Positions 9,251 through 18,018 of a stretch of 41,197 bases of DNA are shown here, piece after piece. The stretch is from contig CAISJD010000037.1 in NCBI GenBank assembly GCA_903885605.1, positions 1 through 41,197 on the forward strand. The letters run 5' to 3'. The notes below the pieces were generated by a model. That model made no database searches. It saw only the letters and a list, made by a program, of their open reading frames with translations, and was not told the DNA's origin. Position 1 is the first letter of the stretch. Every line of letters begins with the position of its first letter. Position numbers and translations under genes: made by a program. The stretch comes from an uncultured Chthonomonas sp. (GTDB lineage: Bacteria > Armatimonadota > Chthonomonadetes > Chthonomonadales > CAJBBX01).

Positions 9251-10068
9251 CTGCAGCGCTCCACCAGGAAGCGGATCACCGGCTCGGGGTCCTCCAGCCC
9301 GTGCGGGTGGTGGCCGATGCCGGGCTTGTGGATCACCTGCATGGTCCCTCCGAGCTTGCGGTACCGCTCCTCGATGATGGCCGTGTTCTCGTCCGGCGGC
9401 ACCACGTCGTCGGCGTCGCCTACCACATGGATGATGGGTACCTTCGCGCGGGCCAGCGGCCGCAGCGTGTCGATGGGGTTTCCGCGATAGGCCAGCGCCT
9501 GGGCATCGTCCGCGAAGCCGTAGCAGCGGATCAGCTCCTGCCAGTCGCCCTTGCTCCCGAGGCCCTTGCCCCGTCCGCCGGGCCAGCTCTTGAAGTCGCA
9601 GACCGGCGCGTCGCCGTAGATGGCCCCCACCCAGCCGGGATGCTCCGCGGCCCACCGGTAGGCGTAGAGCCCGCCGCGGCTCAGGCCGATGAGCGCGGGC
9701 TTGCGGCTGAGGCCGAGGCCGGTGACGACCTTGTAGAAGAGCGTCAGCTTCTTCAGCGCGTCCGGCGACCCGAAGGTGTTGCCCACGGCGATGTGGCCGT
9801 GGTGGAAGCCCCGGGCCAGCAGCCCCGGCGCGGCGCACCGCTCGGTGAAGGCGTCGGGGAACTCCAGGCACCAGGACCATGGCTTGCCGGGCAGCGCGGA
9901 CCTGGGTTCCACCACCCAGGCCGGGCAGCCCGCTACCGTGAAGGTGTGGCGCGTATAGCCGTTCCAGGTGTCCGTGGAGCCCTCGGGCCACCGCACCGAC
10001 GCAGGGCCGTCGCCCGTTCCGCCCGCACAAGCCACCGCGCAGAGACCCGCCGCCATCAGCCAGAGCAT
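9247..10068 (-). CDS. Exported alpha/beta hydrolase (esterase-like)
   Basis: Protein of 273 residues. The start at 10068 is chosen because GGAGG lies five bases upstream and yields the short signal MLWLMAAGLCAVACAGG; the AVAC stretch is an imperfect lipobox, so lipid attachment is possible but unsure. The fold markers are the nucleophile elbow IGLSRGGLYAY, the acid-strand segment GDADDVVPPDEN and a C-terminal GIGHHPHG supplying the catalytic His, giving a complete Ser-Asp-His triad. It resembles secreted carbohydrate or acyl esterases that sit beside sugar-utilisation genes. It is the first gene of a two-gene unit with the isomerase-like protein, overlapping it by four bases. Confidence 0.85.
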   Translation of the reverse strand: MLWLMAAGLCAVACAGGTGDGPASVRWPEGSTDTWNGYTRHTFTVAGCPAWVVEPRSALPGKPWSWCLEFPDAFTERCAAPGLLARGFHHGHIAVGNTFGSPDALKKLTLFYKVVTGLGLSRKPALIGLSRGGLYAYRWAAEHPGWVGAIYGDAPVCDFKSWPGGRGKGLGSKGDWQELIRCYGFADDAQALAYRGNPIDTLRPLARAKVPIIHVVGDADDVVPPDENTAIIEERYRKLGGTMQVIHKPGIGHHPHGLEDPEPVIRFLVERCR

Positions 10069-10308
10069 GGAACCCTCCCGTTCGCCGAAGTGCTTCGGGG
10101 AGAGTACCACTTGGCGGGGTGACGGGGGATGCTGCGGAACCAAGGGCGCCGCCATGGGACTTGGAGTCGATTGATACTTATGTCAGTAGTGTCAATAGGG
10201 TCACCATCGCCGATCTGTCGCCGATCGCACCGGCCTCGGCAGGAATCGCCGCCGTCCCCGGCGAACTCCCACGACGCGCCCGAACCACCGCGCACCCGGA
10301 GGATCCCC
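10069..10308. promoter_or_regulatory. Divergent control region with an imperfect palindrome
   Basis: This 240-base gap separates the alpha/beta hydrolase (minus) from the alpha-mannosidase (plus). It holds an AT-richer patch with ATTGATACT (10170-10178) and AGTGTCAAT (10188-10196), a nine-base inverted repeat with one G-T mismatch around a nine-base centre. The minus-strand reading of the right arm contains a perfect TTGACA. A GGTACTCT box sits at 10101-10108 on the minus strand, 32 bases before the hydrolase start. A repeated CGCCGATC lies just beyond 10207. An operator controlling both directions is plausible. Confidence 0.35.
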
Positions 10309-13038
10309 ATGCCCAACACGCCCCTGACCGCCCACGTCGTCTCGCACACCCACTGGGACCGCGAGTGGTACCGCACCTTTGAGGTGTTTCGCTTCCGCCT
10401 GGTGGACCAGGGCGATGCCGTGCTTGACCTGCTGGAGGCCGACCCCGCCTACGGGCCCTTCTACTGGGACGGCCAGACCTGCGTGATCGACGACTATCTG
10501 GAGATCCGGCCGGAGATGGCCGACCGCCTGCGCAAGGCCTGCACTGATGGGCGGCTGGTCACCGGCCCCTGGTTCGTCCAGCCCGACGAGTTCCTCGTCA
10601 GCGGCGAGTCCTTCGTGCGCAACCTCCTCCTGGGCCGCCGCATGTGCCGCGAGTGGGGCACGGGGCAGCAGGTCGGCTACGCGCCCGACGCCTTCGGCCA
10701 TACGAGCCAGATGCCCCAGATCCTGTGCGGTTTCGGCATCGACAACGCCGTCTTCTTCCGAGGGATCACCGCCGACCAGGTGGCCTCCGAGTTCCTCTGG
10801 CGCTCGCCCGACGGATCGGAAGTGCTCGCCGTCAAGATGCCCGACAACACCGCCTACAGCAACTTCTACTACCGCTTCCGCGAGACCCTGGGCGACACCG
10901 ACCGCGGCGTGGCGCTGGACCCCGAGCGCGTGGTGGCCGAGGCCACGCAGTTGCTGGAGGAGAGCCTGGCCGAGCGGCCCACAACCCATTACATCCTATG
11001 GATGGACGGCGTGGACCACGTCCTGCCGCAACCGCGCACGCCTGAGATCATCCGCATCGTCAACGAGCGGCTGGGCGACCGCGTGCAGGCGAAGACGGCC
11101 ACCCTCCGCGAGCATGTGGACGCCGTGCTGGCCGCCGCGCCGGATCTGGCCGTCCATACCGGCGAGATGCGCATCGCCAACCGCGCATGGGGCCTTCAGG
11201 CACTGCTGGCCCATGTCGCCTCGTCGCGCATCCACACCAAGCAGCTCAACCACCAGTGCGAGACGCTGCTTGAGCGGTGGGCGGAGCCCTGGACCACCTT
11301 CGCCTGGCTCCTCGAGAAGCGGCGCGGACCCGTGGCCGGCGGCGAGCGGCGCCCCGAGTACTGGCAGCGGCCGCCCGTGGGCCTGCTCCGCCACGCCTGG
11401 AAGCAGCTCCTCCTGAACCAGCCCCACGACAGCATCTGCGGTTGCTCGGTAGACGCGGTGCACCGCGACATGATCAACCGCTACGAGCGCTGCCTGCAGG
11501 TGGGCGAGAAGCTCACCACCGAGGCCCTGGAGCGCATCGCCGCCCGCATCGATACCACGCCGCCGGTGAGCGACGACCCGCACGCGCCGGAGGTCCTCGA
11601 CGCGCTGGTGGTGACGAACCCGCTGGGCTGGGACCGCGCCGCCGAGCCCGTCGACATTGTGGTTCGCATCCCCGGCGACAGCAAGGCCGAGAGCCTCCGC
11701 ATCGTCGGCCCCGAAGGCGAGGCCTGCGCCCGCATCACGCCCATGGGCCACGCGCACACCATGAGCCAGGCCCCGCACGATATCCCCGTGGGCTTCGGCT
11801 GGAAGCGCTTCGGCGTCCGCTTCCTGGCGCAGGCTCCGGCCTTCGGCTACGCCACCTACCACGTGGTCGCCAATCCCGGTTCCGTGCGCGTGGTCCCCTC
11901 CGAAGGCGCCGTGCGGGTGGCCGACGGCGCGCTCCAGAACAACTACCTCCGCGTGGAAGTGGCCGAGGACGGCTCCATCGCCCTCACCGACCTCGCCACC
12001 GGGCGGACCACCGTGGGCGGCCTCGTCTTCGAGGACAGCGGCGACTTCGGCGACGGATACAACTACGTGGCGCCGCCGCAGGACGTGGTGATGACTACCG
12101 CGGGCTCGCACCTGGGCGACGGCCTGACGATCCTCACCGAGCGCGACGAGACCGAGGGCAGGCTCATCATCCGGCGGCAGTGGTTCGTGCCCGCCGACCG
12201 CGACGGCGAGGCCCGCAACGAAGTGGTGCAAGCTCCCATCGACATCCGCGCCGTGGTAGCGCTCCGCCGGGGCGCCCGCCAGGCCGATCTCACCATCGAT
12301 GTGGTGAATGCCGCCAAAGACCACCGCCTGCGCGTCCTCTTCCCCAGCGGAGCGACCGAGGCGACCGCCTTCGACGTGGAGCAGGCCTTCGACGTGGTGG
12401 CCCGCACCATCGCCCAGCCCGACACCACCGGCTGGCGCGAGAAGCAGCCCGCCACCGGTCCGCAGAAGACCTTCACCGATGTCTCCGACGCCTCCGGCGG
12501 CCTCTGCGTCATCAACAAGGGCCTCCCCGAGGTCGAGGTGAAGGACGACGCGCGGCGCACCATTGCCGTGACGCTGCTACGTGCCACCGCCAACGGCGTC
12601 GGCGCACCGGACGAGCAGCACGAGGGCCAGATGCAGGGCGCCTACCGCTTCGAGCTGGCCCTGTTCCCTCACGCCGGCAACTGGCAGGAGGCCCGCGTCT
12701 GGCAGCCCGCCCACGGCTTCAGCGCGCCGCTCCGGGCCACGCAGACCGGCATCCACACGGGATCGCTGGCCCCAATCGCCACGCTCCTCACGGTCGGCCC
12801 CGACACGATGGCCGCCACCGCCGTGAAGGTGACCGAGGACGAGAAGGCCTGGCTGGTCCGCGCCGTGAACCTTGGCGACGAGCCCACCGAGGCGGCGATC
12901 AGCAGCCCGCTCCTCGACGGTCGGGCGACGGTGGGCAACCTGGCCGAGGAGCCCGGCTCCCCGCTGGCCGTCAACGCCGGCGCGGTGTCGATCCCGGCCC
13001 GCCCGCGAGGGCTGGTGACGGTGCGCGTGGAGGCCTAG
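10309..13038 (+). CDS. GH38 alpha-mannosidase
   Basis: Retaining alpha-mannosidase of glycoside hydrolase family 38, 909 residues, no signal peptide. The start is the ATG at 10309 with GGAGGA five bases upstream (10298-10303). The N-terminal catalytic domain opens with HTHWDREW; His15 and Asp17 are the expected Zn ligands. The presumed nucleophile is Asp127 in YAPDAFGHTSQMPQ. A third Zn-ligand candidate, His373, lies in NQPHDSICGCS. The mid-domain helical bundle and the long C-terminal beta-sandwich domains follow, giving the usual full GH38 length. The family includes cytosolic Man2C1-like and MngB-type mannosylglycerate hydrolases; which substrate applies is not clear. It precedes a small exported protein and an alpha-galactosidase-like gene on the same strand. 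Confidence 0.95.
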   Translation: MPNTPLTAHVVSHTHWDREWYRTFEVFRFRLVDQGDAVLDLLEADPAYGPFYWDGQTCVIDDYLEIRPEMADRLRKACTDGRLVTGPWFVQPDEFLVSGESFVRNLLLGRRMCREWGTGQQVGYAPDAFGHTSQMPQILCGFGIDNAVFFRGITADQVASEFLWRSPDGSEVLAVKMPDNTAYSNFYYRFRETLGDTDRGVALDPERVVAEATQLLEESLAERPTTHYILWMDGVDHVLPQPRTPEIIRIVNERLGDRVQAKTATLREHVDAVLAAAPDLAVHTGEMRIANRAWGLQALLAHVASSRIHTKQLNHQCETLLERWAEPWTTFAWLLEKRRGPVAGGERRPEYWQRPPVGLLRHAWKQLLLNQPHDSICGCSVDAVHRDMINRYERCLQVGEKLTTEALERIAARIDTTPPVSDDPHAPEVLDALVVTNPLGWDRAAEPVDIVVRIPGDSKAESLRIVGPEGEACARITPMGHAHTMSQAPHDIPVGFGWKRFGVRFLAQAPAFGYATYHVVANPGSVRVVPSEGAVRVADGALQNNYLRVEVAEDGSIALTDLATGRTTVGGLVFEDSGDFGDGYNYVAPPQDVVMTTAGSHLGDGLTILTERDETEGRLIIRRQWFVPADRDGEARNEVVQAPIDIRAVVALRRGARQADLTIDVVNAAKDHRLRVLFPSGATEATAFDVEQAFDVVARTIAQPDTTGWREKQPATGPQKTFTDVSDASGGLCVINKGLPEVEVKDDARRTIAVTLLRATANGVGAPDEQHEGQMQGAYRFELALFPHAGNWQEARVWQPAHGFSAPLRATQTGIHTGSLAPIATLLTVGPDTMAATAVKVTEDEKAWLVRAVNLGDEPTEAAISSPLLDGRATVGNLAEEPGSPLAVNAGAVSIPARPRGLVTVRVEA

Positions 13039-13058
13039 GCAGGGCGGCTATCGCCGCA

Positions 13059-13093
13059 GGGCGCCGCCTCCCTGGCGAAGCGAGGCGGCGCTC
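13059..13093 (+). terminator. Terminator-like hairpin after the alpha-mannosidase
   Basis: GCGCCGCCTC (13061-13070) pairs perfectly with GAGGCGGCGC (13082-13091) around an 11-base loop, extendable by two further pairs at the base (one G-T). It starts about 20 bases after the stop. No T-run follows. Confidence 0.55.
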
Positions 13094-13134
13094 GTGGCGA
13101 GCCTGTCACGGATTGGCCCGCCTACCGCGTCTAA

Positions 13135-13145
13135 GGTATGGTACG
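13135..13145 (+). promoter_or_regulatory. Possible promoter box for the LTXXQ-like gene
   Basis: GGTATGGTACG lies about 35-45 bases before the ATG at 13180 and just after the mannosidase hairpin. It contains two overlapping GGTA boxes of the recurring type. No clear -35 hexamer is present. Confidence 0.28.
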
Positions 13146-13179
13146 TGGGCCTGTCTGGGTCCCGAGGAGGAGACGAACC

Positions 13180-13929
13180 ATGCGAATCGGGCAGGTGGCC
13201 GCACTGGCGGCGGCATTGGGCGCGGCGGCGCCGGGTTGGGCGCAGGGCGCCATCAGCTTCGGCGGCGGGCAGGCGATCAACCTGCGGCTGGGAGGCAGCT
13301 CGCTGATGACGCTAGTGCGGCGGCCGGATGTGCAGCGGCACCTGGAGGTCAGCATGAACCAGCGCGCCAAGCTGGATGAGACCACGGCCAAGCCGCAGGC
13401 CATCCGCGTCAGCGTGCAGGGCGGCGACGGCGCCGACCAGGCCGACATGCAGCGGAAGATCGAGGACCAGATCAAGGCCCAGTTGGGCGACCGCGACGCC
13501 AAGCTGAAGGAGGTCCTCCGCCCCGAGCAGTACCAGCGCCTCGTGCAGCTCGACCGCCAGTGGCGCGGGCCGCTCTCGCTGGCCGACGCCGATGTGGCCA
13601 AGGCCGCGGGCGTCGGCGCCGAGGCGCGCTCCCGCATCGCCGCCATCGCCGGTGAGTATGAGCGCGAGAAGCAGTCCGTGATGATGGAGCTGGCCCAGAA
13701 GCAGGAAGACGCCTCGCCGGACGGCTCCAAGCGCTCGGTGATGATCAAGATGGACACCAAACAGCTTGAGAACCCCCTCTCGCCGCAGTACCAGAAGCTC
13801 GACAAGGCGAAGAGGGCCGCCGAGGCCCGCGCGCTGGCCTGCCTGACGGCCGAGGAGAAGACGGGCTGGGAGGCGGCGCAGGGAGCGCCCTTCACGTTCC
13901 GCAAGGACGTCCCCGGCATGCGGTTCTAG
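13180..13929 (+). CDS. Exported LTXXQ/Spy-like helical protein
   Basis: Protein of 249 residues. The start is the ATG at 13180 behind a GAGGAGGAGA ribosome site; the N-terminus MRIGQVAALAAALGAAAPGWAQ is a signal peptide with an Ala-x-Ala-like cleavage region. The mature part is strongly helical and charged, with LRPEQYQRLVQLDRQWRGPL and LADADVAKAAGV. These resemble LTXXQ-type periplasmic helical hairpin proteins (Spy/CpxP-like), a comparison made by pattern only. The gene ends five bases before the GH36-like gene, so the two are probably one transcript. No catalytic function is evident. Confidence 0.75.
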   Translation: MRIGQVAALAAALGAAAPGWAQGAISFGGGQAINLRLGGSSLMTLVRRPDVQRHLEVSMNQRAKLDETTAKPQAIRVSVQGGDGADQADMQRKIEDQIKAQLGDRDAKLKEVLRPEQYQRLVQLDRQWRGPLSLADADVAKAAGVGAEARSRIAAIAGEYEREKQSVMMELAQKQEDASPDGSKRSVMIKMDTKQLENPLSPQYQKLDKAKRAAEARALACLTAEEKTGWEAAQGAPFTFRKDVPGMRF

Positions 13930-13934
13930 GCCCG

Positions 13935-15509
13935 GTGCCCGCCATCCGCCTGGGGCCGCCCGCCCGCATCGCCACTTGGTCCGCCGAAGGCCGCGACCTC
14001 GCCGCTGTTGAGGTGGGCGTCGGCGCCGTCGGCGAGGCGCCGGCCATCGACCTCCGCGCGCCGGGCGTGGCGCTGGAGACCGTGGCGCTCCGCTGGGACC
14101 TCCCCATGCCGCCCGGCGCGCGCGTGCTGGGCGACCACTGGGAGCGCGGCTACGGCGACCTGGAGTGGCGGGGCGTCATCCCCGAGCGCGTGCTGCCCTG
14201 GTACGCGCTGGTGTACGATCCGGCGTCGGGCCGCACCATGGGTTTCGGCGTGGAGACCGGCGCGGGCTCGTTCGCCTCGTGGCGCGTCGACCACGGCGGC
14301 GTAACGCTGGCCCTCGACCTCCGTTGCGGCGGCGAGGGCGTTCGGCTGGGCGGCCGGACGCTCAGGGCGGCGGTCGTCCGTGCGCCGGCGTCCGAACCCG
14401 GCGAGTCGCCCTTCGCCTTCGGCCGGCGCTTCTGCGCGGCCCTCTGCCGGGCGCCGAGGCTCACGCCGCAGCCGATCTATGGCGGCAACGACTGGTACTA
14501 CCGCTACGGCGAGATGTCGGCCGAGACCGTGAAGCAGGACGCGGGCCTGGTGCGCGAGCTCTCGCCGGACGGCGGCAACCCGCCGGTCTTCGTCACCGAC
14601 GCGGGCTGGTTCCCGGCGCGCGGCTGCGACGGCGGTCCGTATGATCACGGCCACGAAGGCTTCCCCGACCTGCCGGGCCTGGCGGCCTGGATGCGCGGCG
14701 CGGGAGTGCGGCCCGGCATCTGGATACGCCCCCTGCTCTCCAGTGCGGCCCTGCCGCAGGGCCTGTCGCTGCCCCCGTCGCACCCGCTGGGCGCGGCGGC
14801 GGCGCAGACGCTGGACCCCTCGCTACCCGAGGCCCTGGCGCAGGTCGAGGCCGACATGCGGCGGCTGAGGGAGTGGGGCTACGAGGTCATCAAGCACGAC
14901 TTCAGCACCTATGACCTCACCGGCTCGTGGGGCTTCCTCATGGGGCCGTCCGTCACGCGGGGAGGATGGGCCTTCGCGGACCGGTCGCGCACCACGGCGG
15001 AGATCATCCTCGGCCTCTACCGGACCCTCCGGCAGGCCGCCGGCAACGCGACGCTCATCGGCTGCAACACGGTGGGGCACCTGGGCGCGGGCCTCTTCGA
15101 GGTGCAGCGGACCGGCGACGACACCAGCGGTCACCACTGGGAGCGCACGCGGCGCATGGGCGTGAATACCCTCGCCTTCCGCATGGTGCAGCAGGGGACG
15201 TTCTTCGCGCACGACGCCGACTGCGTGGGCCTGCGCCCCGAGGTCCCCTGGGAGCGCAACCGGCAGTGGCTGGACCTGCTCGCCCGCAGCGGCACGCCCC
15301 TCTTCGTCTCCGCCGGTCCCGACCACACGGGCCTGGAGCAGCGCGCGGCCCTGCGACGCGCCTTCGCCCGTGCGGCCGCACCTCAGCCGCCCGCCGAGCC
15401 CCTGGATTGGATGGAGACCGCCTGCCCCCGCCACTGGCGCATCGGCAATGAGGCGCTTGAGTACGACTGGGTGGCCCCCATGGAGTGTCTGGGAGGGTGC
15501 CCGGGCTGA
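13935..15509 (+). CDS. GH36/melibiase-like alpha-galactosidase
   Basis: Protein of 524 residues without a signal peptide. It starts at a GTG only five bases after the preceding stop and has no good ribosome site of its own, so it is probably translationally coupled. The TIM-barrel half begins near GGNDWYYRYGEMS. It carries the family signatures VFVTDAGWF, PGIWIRPLL, the nucleophile segment EVIKHDFSTYD (Asp322) and the acid/base segment QRTGDDTSG (Asp396, in the RxxxD position). A beta-rich N-terminal domain precedes it. Length and motif order fit the GH36/GH27 clan of retaining alpha-galactosidases. Together with the upstream GH38 gene it suggests processing of mannan- or galactomannan-type glycans; that link is an inference. 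Confidence 0.86.
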   Translation: MPAIRLGPPARIATWSAEGRDLAAVEVGVGAVGEAPAIDLRAPGVALETVALRWDLPMPPGARVLGDHWERGYGDLEWRGVIPERVLPWYALVYDPASGRTMGFGVETGAGSFASWRVDHGGVTLALDLRCGGEGVRLGGRTLRAAVVRAPASEPGESPFAFGRRFCAALCRAPRLTPQPIYGGNDWYYRYGEMSAETVKQDAGLVRELSPDGGNPPVFVTDAGWFPARGCDGGPYDHGHEGFPDLPGLAAWMRGAGVRPGIWIRPLLSSAALPQGLSLPPSHPLGAAAAQTLDPSLPEALAQVEADMRRLREWGYEVIKHDFSTYDLTGSWGFLMGPSVTRGGWAFADRSRTTAEIILGLYRTLRQAAGNATLIGCNTVGHLGAGLFEVQRTGDDTSGHHWERTRRMGVNTLAFRMVQQGTFFAHDADCVGLRPEVPWERNRQWLDLLARSGTPLFVSAGPDHTGLEQRAALRRAFARAAAPQPPAEPLDWMETACPRHWRIGNEALEYDWVAPMECLGGCPG

Positions 15510-15514
15510 TCCGC

Positions 15515-16474
15515 CTACCGCGCCGGCCGCGCGTGGACCACGATGGCGGTGGGCGTGGTGACGAGGCAGGAGACGGGCATCAGGATGCGGCCGCCGTCGC
15601 GGTAGGCCAGTTGGCTTGAGGCGCCGCCGTCGACGCACATGGCCTCGGCGCAGGCTGCGCGGTGGAACTTGCGGAAGTAGGCATTCAGGAATGCCGCCGC
15701 GTCGGCGTACTCCATGCGCTGTCCCACCACCAGCGCCAGGTGCGCAGGGCGGCCCCGGCTCAGGCTGTATCCGAGAAACGTGCGTGGTACGCGTCCGGGG
15801 CTCACGAGCCGCTCCGCCCGATCGGCGACCTTCACCTTGCCGCCGGTGATCAGCCGAGGGCCGCAGCCTACGGCGGTGGCCGGGGTCCAGGCTCCGGCGG
15901 ACGCCGGATCCGTCGGGCCGCGATGCGCCCGGAGCCTCCCGGCGCCGCGTGAGCCTGTGGCCCACCGGATCGCCGGAACGCCTCGCGGCGAGACACCGAA
16001 GACGGACCGGACATAGGGCCCCCGGTCACCGCGCCGCACCGAGGCCCCGGAAACCACCCGGCCGCGCTGTACCAGCAGTCCCACGATCTCCTTCCGCGCA
16101 TCGTCGCCCGCGCCGAAGTAGCCCCCGTTCACGGCGGCCACGGCGCCCGTCCCAGCGCACCACTCCGCCGAAGTCCGGGCGTCTCCGGTGGCCGGGGCCT
16201 CGCCCTTGCGCAGGCCGTGGGCCGCCACGCCGACCCGCACGCCGGGGCGGCTCAGGTCGATGTCGATGAGTTCGACCACGCCGCCGCAGGCCGCCGGAGC
16301 ATCCGCGGCGAACCTACGGTAAGTGACGCCATCGGCCACGGGGACCATGGCGGGCTGAGGCGCGGGCTCTGACGGAGCAGTGGCGATGGGTGCGCGACTG
16401 CAACCGGTCAGCAACCAGAGGCACAAGGCGGCGGTAGCCCACCGGGCTCGCCGAACGTATGGATGAACAGGCAA
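15515..16474 (-). CDS. NAGPA/DUF2233-type phosphodiester glycosidase lipoprotein
   Basis: Protein of 319 residues belonging to the phosphodiester glycosidase family related to mammalian N-acetylglucosamine-1-phosphodiester alpha-N-acetylglucosaminidase. The hallmark stretches are AVAAVNGGYFG in the first half and MCVDGGASSQLAY near the C-terminus. The start is uncertain: I choose the TTG at 16474, which places GGTGGAG eight bases upstream and gives a lipoprotein signal ending LWLLTGC; the frame is open further 5' but without signal character. It is presumably anchored in a membrane and acts on cell-surface or environmental glycan phosphodiesters. It converges on the GH36-like gene with a five-base gap and diverges from the glycosyltransferase gene. 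Confidence 0.85.
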   Translation of the reverse strand: MPVHPYVRRARWATAALCLWLLTGCSRAPIATAPSEPAPQPAMVPVADGVTYRRFAADAPAACGGVVELIDIDLSRPGVRVGVAAHGLRKGEAPATGDARTSAEWCAGTGAVAAVNGGYFGAGDDARKEIVGLLVQRGRVVSGASVRRGDRGPYVRSVFGVSPRGVPAIRWATGSRGAGRLRAHRGPTDPASAGAWTPATAVGCGPRLITGGKVKVADRAERLVSPGRVPRTFLGYSLSRGRPAHLALVVGQRMEYADAAAFLNAYFRKFHRAACAEAMCVDGGASSQLAYRDGGRILMPVSCLVTTPTAIVVHARPAR

Positions 16475-16555
16475 GAGGGGGTCTCCACCAGTGCGGATAC
16501 CCCATTCTACACCCGCTCGGCAATGCCGCCGGCCGGCCTGCGGCCAATACTCCGT

Positions 16556-16565
16556 GCTACCATGG
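16556..16565 (+). promoter_or_regulatory. Possible promoter box for the PMT/ArnT-like gene
   Basis: GCTACCATGG, about 80 bases before the ATG at 16646, in the divergent gap shared with the NAGPA-type gene. It is nearly the same as the GGTACCATG boxes elsewhere. Because CCATGG is palindromic, it could serve either strand. Confidence 0.22.
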
Positions 16566-16645
16566 TGCGAAGTGAATAGCGCGGAACGGTAGCGCCTGAC
16601 CGATCGCGTTCGTATGAGCCCGAACCGGCACAGGAGACCGTCCGC

Positions 16646-17911
16646 ATGGCTACCATCGCGTCCGCCGTTGAAGCGCCGGCGCCCCACCGCCGCCTACGCT
16701 TGGGGCCAGGTCCGGCCCTGGCGCTGGCGATGCTCCTCGGCATAACGCTTCAGGCGACCATGGGACTGCTCCTGCCAGTGCTCGGCGACGAGGCGAACGC
16801 CGTGGGCATCGGCGCCGAGTGGGTCCGCACGGGCCGCGTGACCGCCAGCATGCCGGGCCAGGGTGTCACGTCCCACTCGCCCATGGGCGCCTTCGTGCAT
16901 GTGGCCTTCGGCTTCACGCAGCGGATCGCCGAGGGCGTCGGCTCCGCGCGCCTCCTCACCTTCGTCCTGATGGTGGCCTCCGCGTTGCTGCTGGCGGCGT
17001 CGCTCTGGCATCACGTCTCGCCGCGCTTCGCCGCCTGGTTCACTGCCGCCTACTGGCTGGGTCCGTGGACGGTCTACCATGCGGCCATGGCGTGGGAGCC
17101 GGCGCTCACCATGGCGCTGGCGGCGGTCGTCTTCAGCGCCTGCCTCCATCTCCGGGAGCGGGCGGGGCAGATTGCGTCGGCGGCGGTGGCGTGGGCCCTG
17201 GCGGCGGCGCTGCAGGTGCATGGCCAGTTCGTCGTACTGCTGATGGCCGTGGGCTGGCTGGCCGCGACGCGGCGCATCCGGCTCGCGCTAGCCGGCTCGC
17301 TGGCGGGTCTGGTGATAGGCTCCATCACGCTCTGGCCGGGCCTCTTCCCCCGGCCGATGCAGGCCATGGGCAACGCCGTCTCCAAGGAGCATGGGGACGC
17401 ACGCATCGGCTTCGGCCTGATGAAGGGCTATCCGATGCTGCGCGCCGCGGGGTTCTGGTTCCGAATGACCTCGGCGGACCTGAACCGGCAGTTCCGCGAG
17501 AACCGCCTCTACCAGGTCGCGCCCACGGACAGCGCGGCCGTGAAGACCGCCAAGCGGACCCTGTCGGTGGGGCTGCTGGGGCTCTCGCTGGCGTCGGTCC
17601 TGGCCGGCGTGGCCGCGTGCGTCTGGTTCTACCGGCGCTCCACGTCGGCCGGCCTGGACGCACCCATGGCGTGGCTTCGGAACTACTCGATGGTCCTATG
17701 CGGAAGCCTCCTTGTGGCCACAGCCGCCTCGCCGGTCTGTATCCAGGGCTACCATGCCATGGCTGCGGCCACCGGAGCAGCGGTCCCGTTCGCGGCCTGG
17801 TGCGGGTGGCTCTGGTCGTCCGACCGGCGCTGGGGTCGTCCGCTGATCGTGGCGCTCTTCGCAGTGCGCGTGGCGGTGACGCTGTTTGTGGCGATCGGCC
17901 GCCAACTCTAG
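16646..17911 (+). CDS. Polytopic PMT/ArnT-like membrane glycosyltransferase
   Basis: Integral membrane protein of 421 residues with about nine or ten hydrophobic segments, the first near residues 24-45 and the last near 395-418. The first external loop contains GDEANAVGIGAEWVRTG, matching the Asp-Glu motif that C-type (GT39/GT83) polyprenyl-phosphate-sugar glycosyltransferases place just after the first membrane helix. It lacks the large periplasmic domain of full-length ArnT and is shorter than usual. It probably transfers a sugar from a lipid carrier on the outer face of the cytoplasmic membrane; donor and acceptor are unknown. The start is the ATG at 16646 with AGGAG nine bases upstream. 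Confidence 0.72.
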   Translation: MATIASAVEAPAPHRRLRLGPGPALALAMLLGITLQATMGLLLPVLGDEANAVGIGAEWVRTGRVTASMPGQGVTSHSPMGAFVHVAFGFTQRIAEGVGSARLLTFVLMVASALLLAASLWHHVSPRFAAWFTAAYWLGPWTVYHAAMAWEPALTMALAAVVFSACLHLRERAGQIASAAVAWALAAALQVHGQFVVLLMAVGWLAATRRIRLALAGSLAGLVIGSITLWPGLFPRPMQAMGNAVSKEHGDARIGFGLMKGYPMLRAAGFWFRMTSADLNRQFRENRLYQVAPTDSAAVKTAKRTLSVGLLGLSLASVLAGVAACVWFYRRSTSAGLDAPMAWLRNYSMVLCGSLLVATAASPVCIQGYHAMAAATGAAVPFAAWCGWLWSSDRRWGRPLIVALFAVRVAVTLFVAIGRQL

Positions 17912-17917
17912 CGGCCG
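17896..17917 (+). terminator. Short hairpin overlapping the end of the glycosyltransferase gene
   Basis: CGGCCGC (17896-17902) pairs with GCGGCCG (17911-17917) around an eight-base loop that includes the stop codon. No T-run. It could act as a terminator or simply be GC-rich coincidence. Confidence 0.35.
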
Positions 17918-18018
17918 GCCGATGCTGCCGAGAAGTGATCCGGCGCCCGTAGTACATCTATGTTGAATGGGCGTGCGCACGCCGCCGGCGATGCGCGCCC
18001 CATCTCAGGAGGATAACC

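Noticed and set aside
9251-10030. N-terminal extension that would fuse the isomerase-like protein to upstream sequence
   Set aside because: The extension is an off-frame reading of the alpha/beta hydrolase; the GTG at 9250 with the GTGA overlap is the sensible start.
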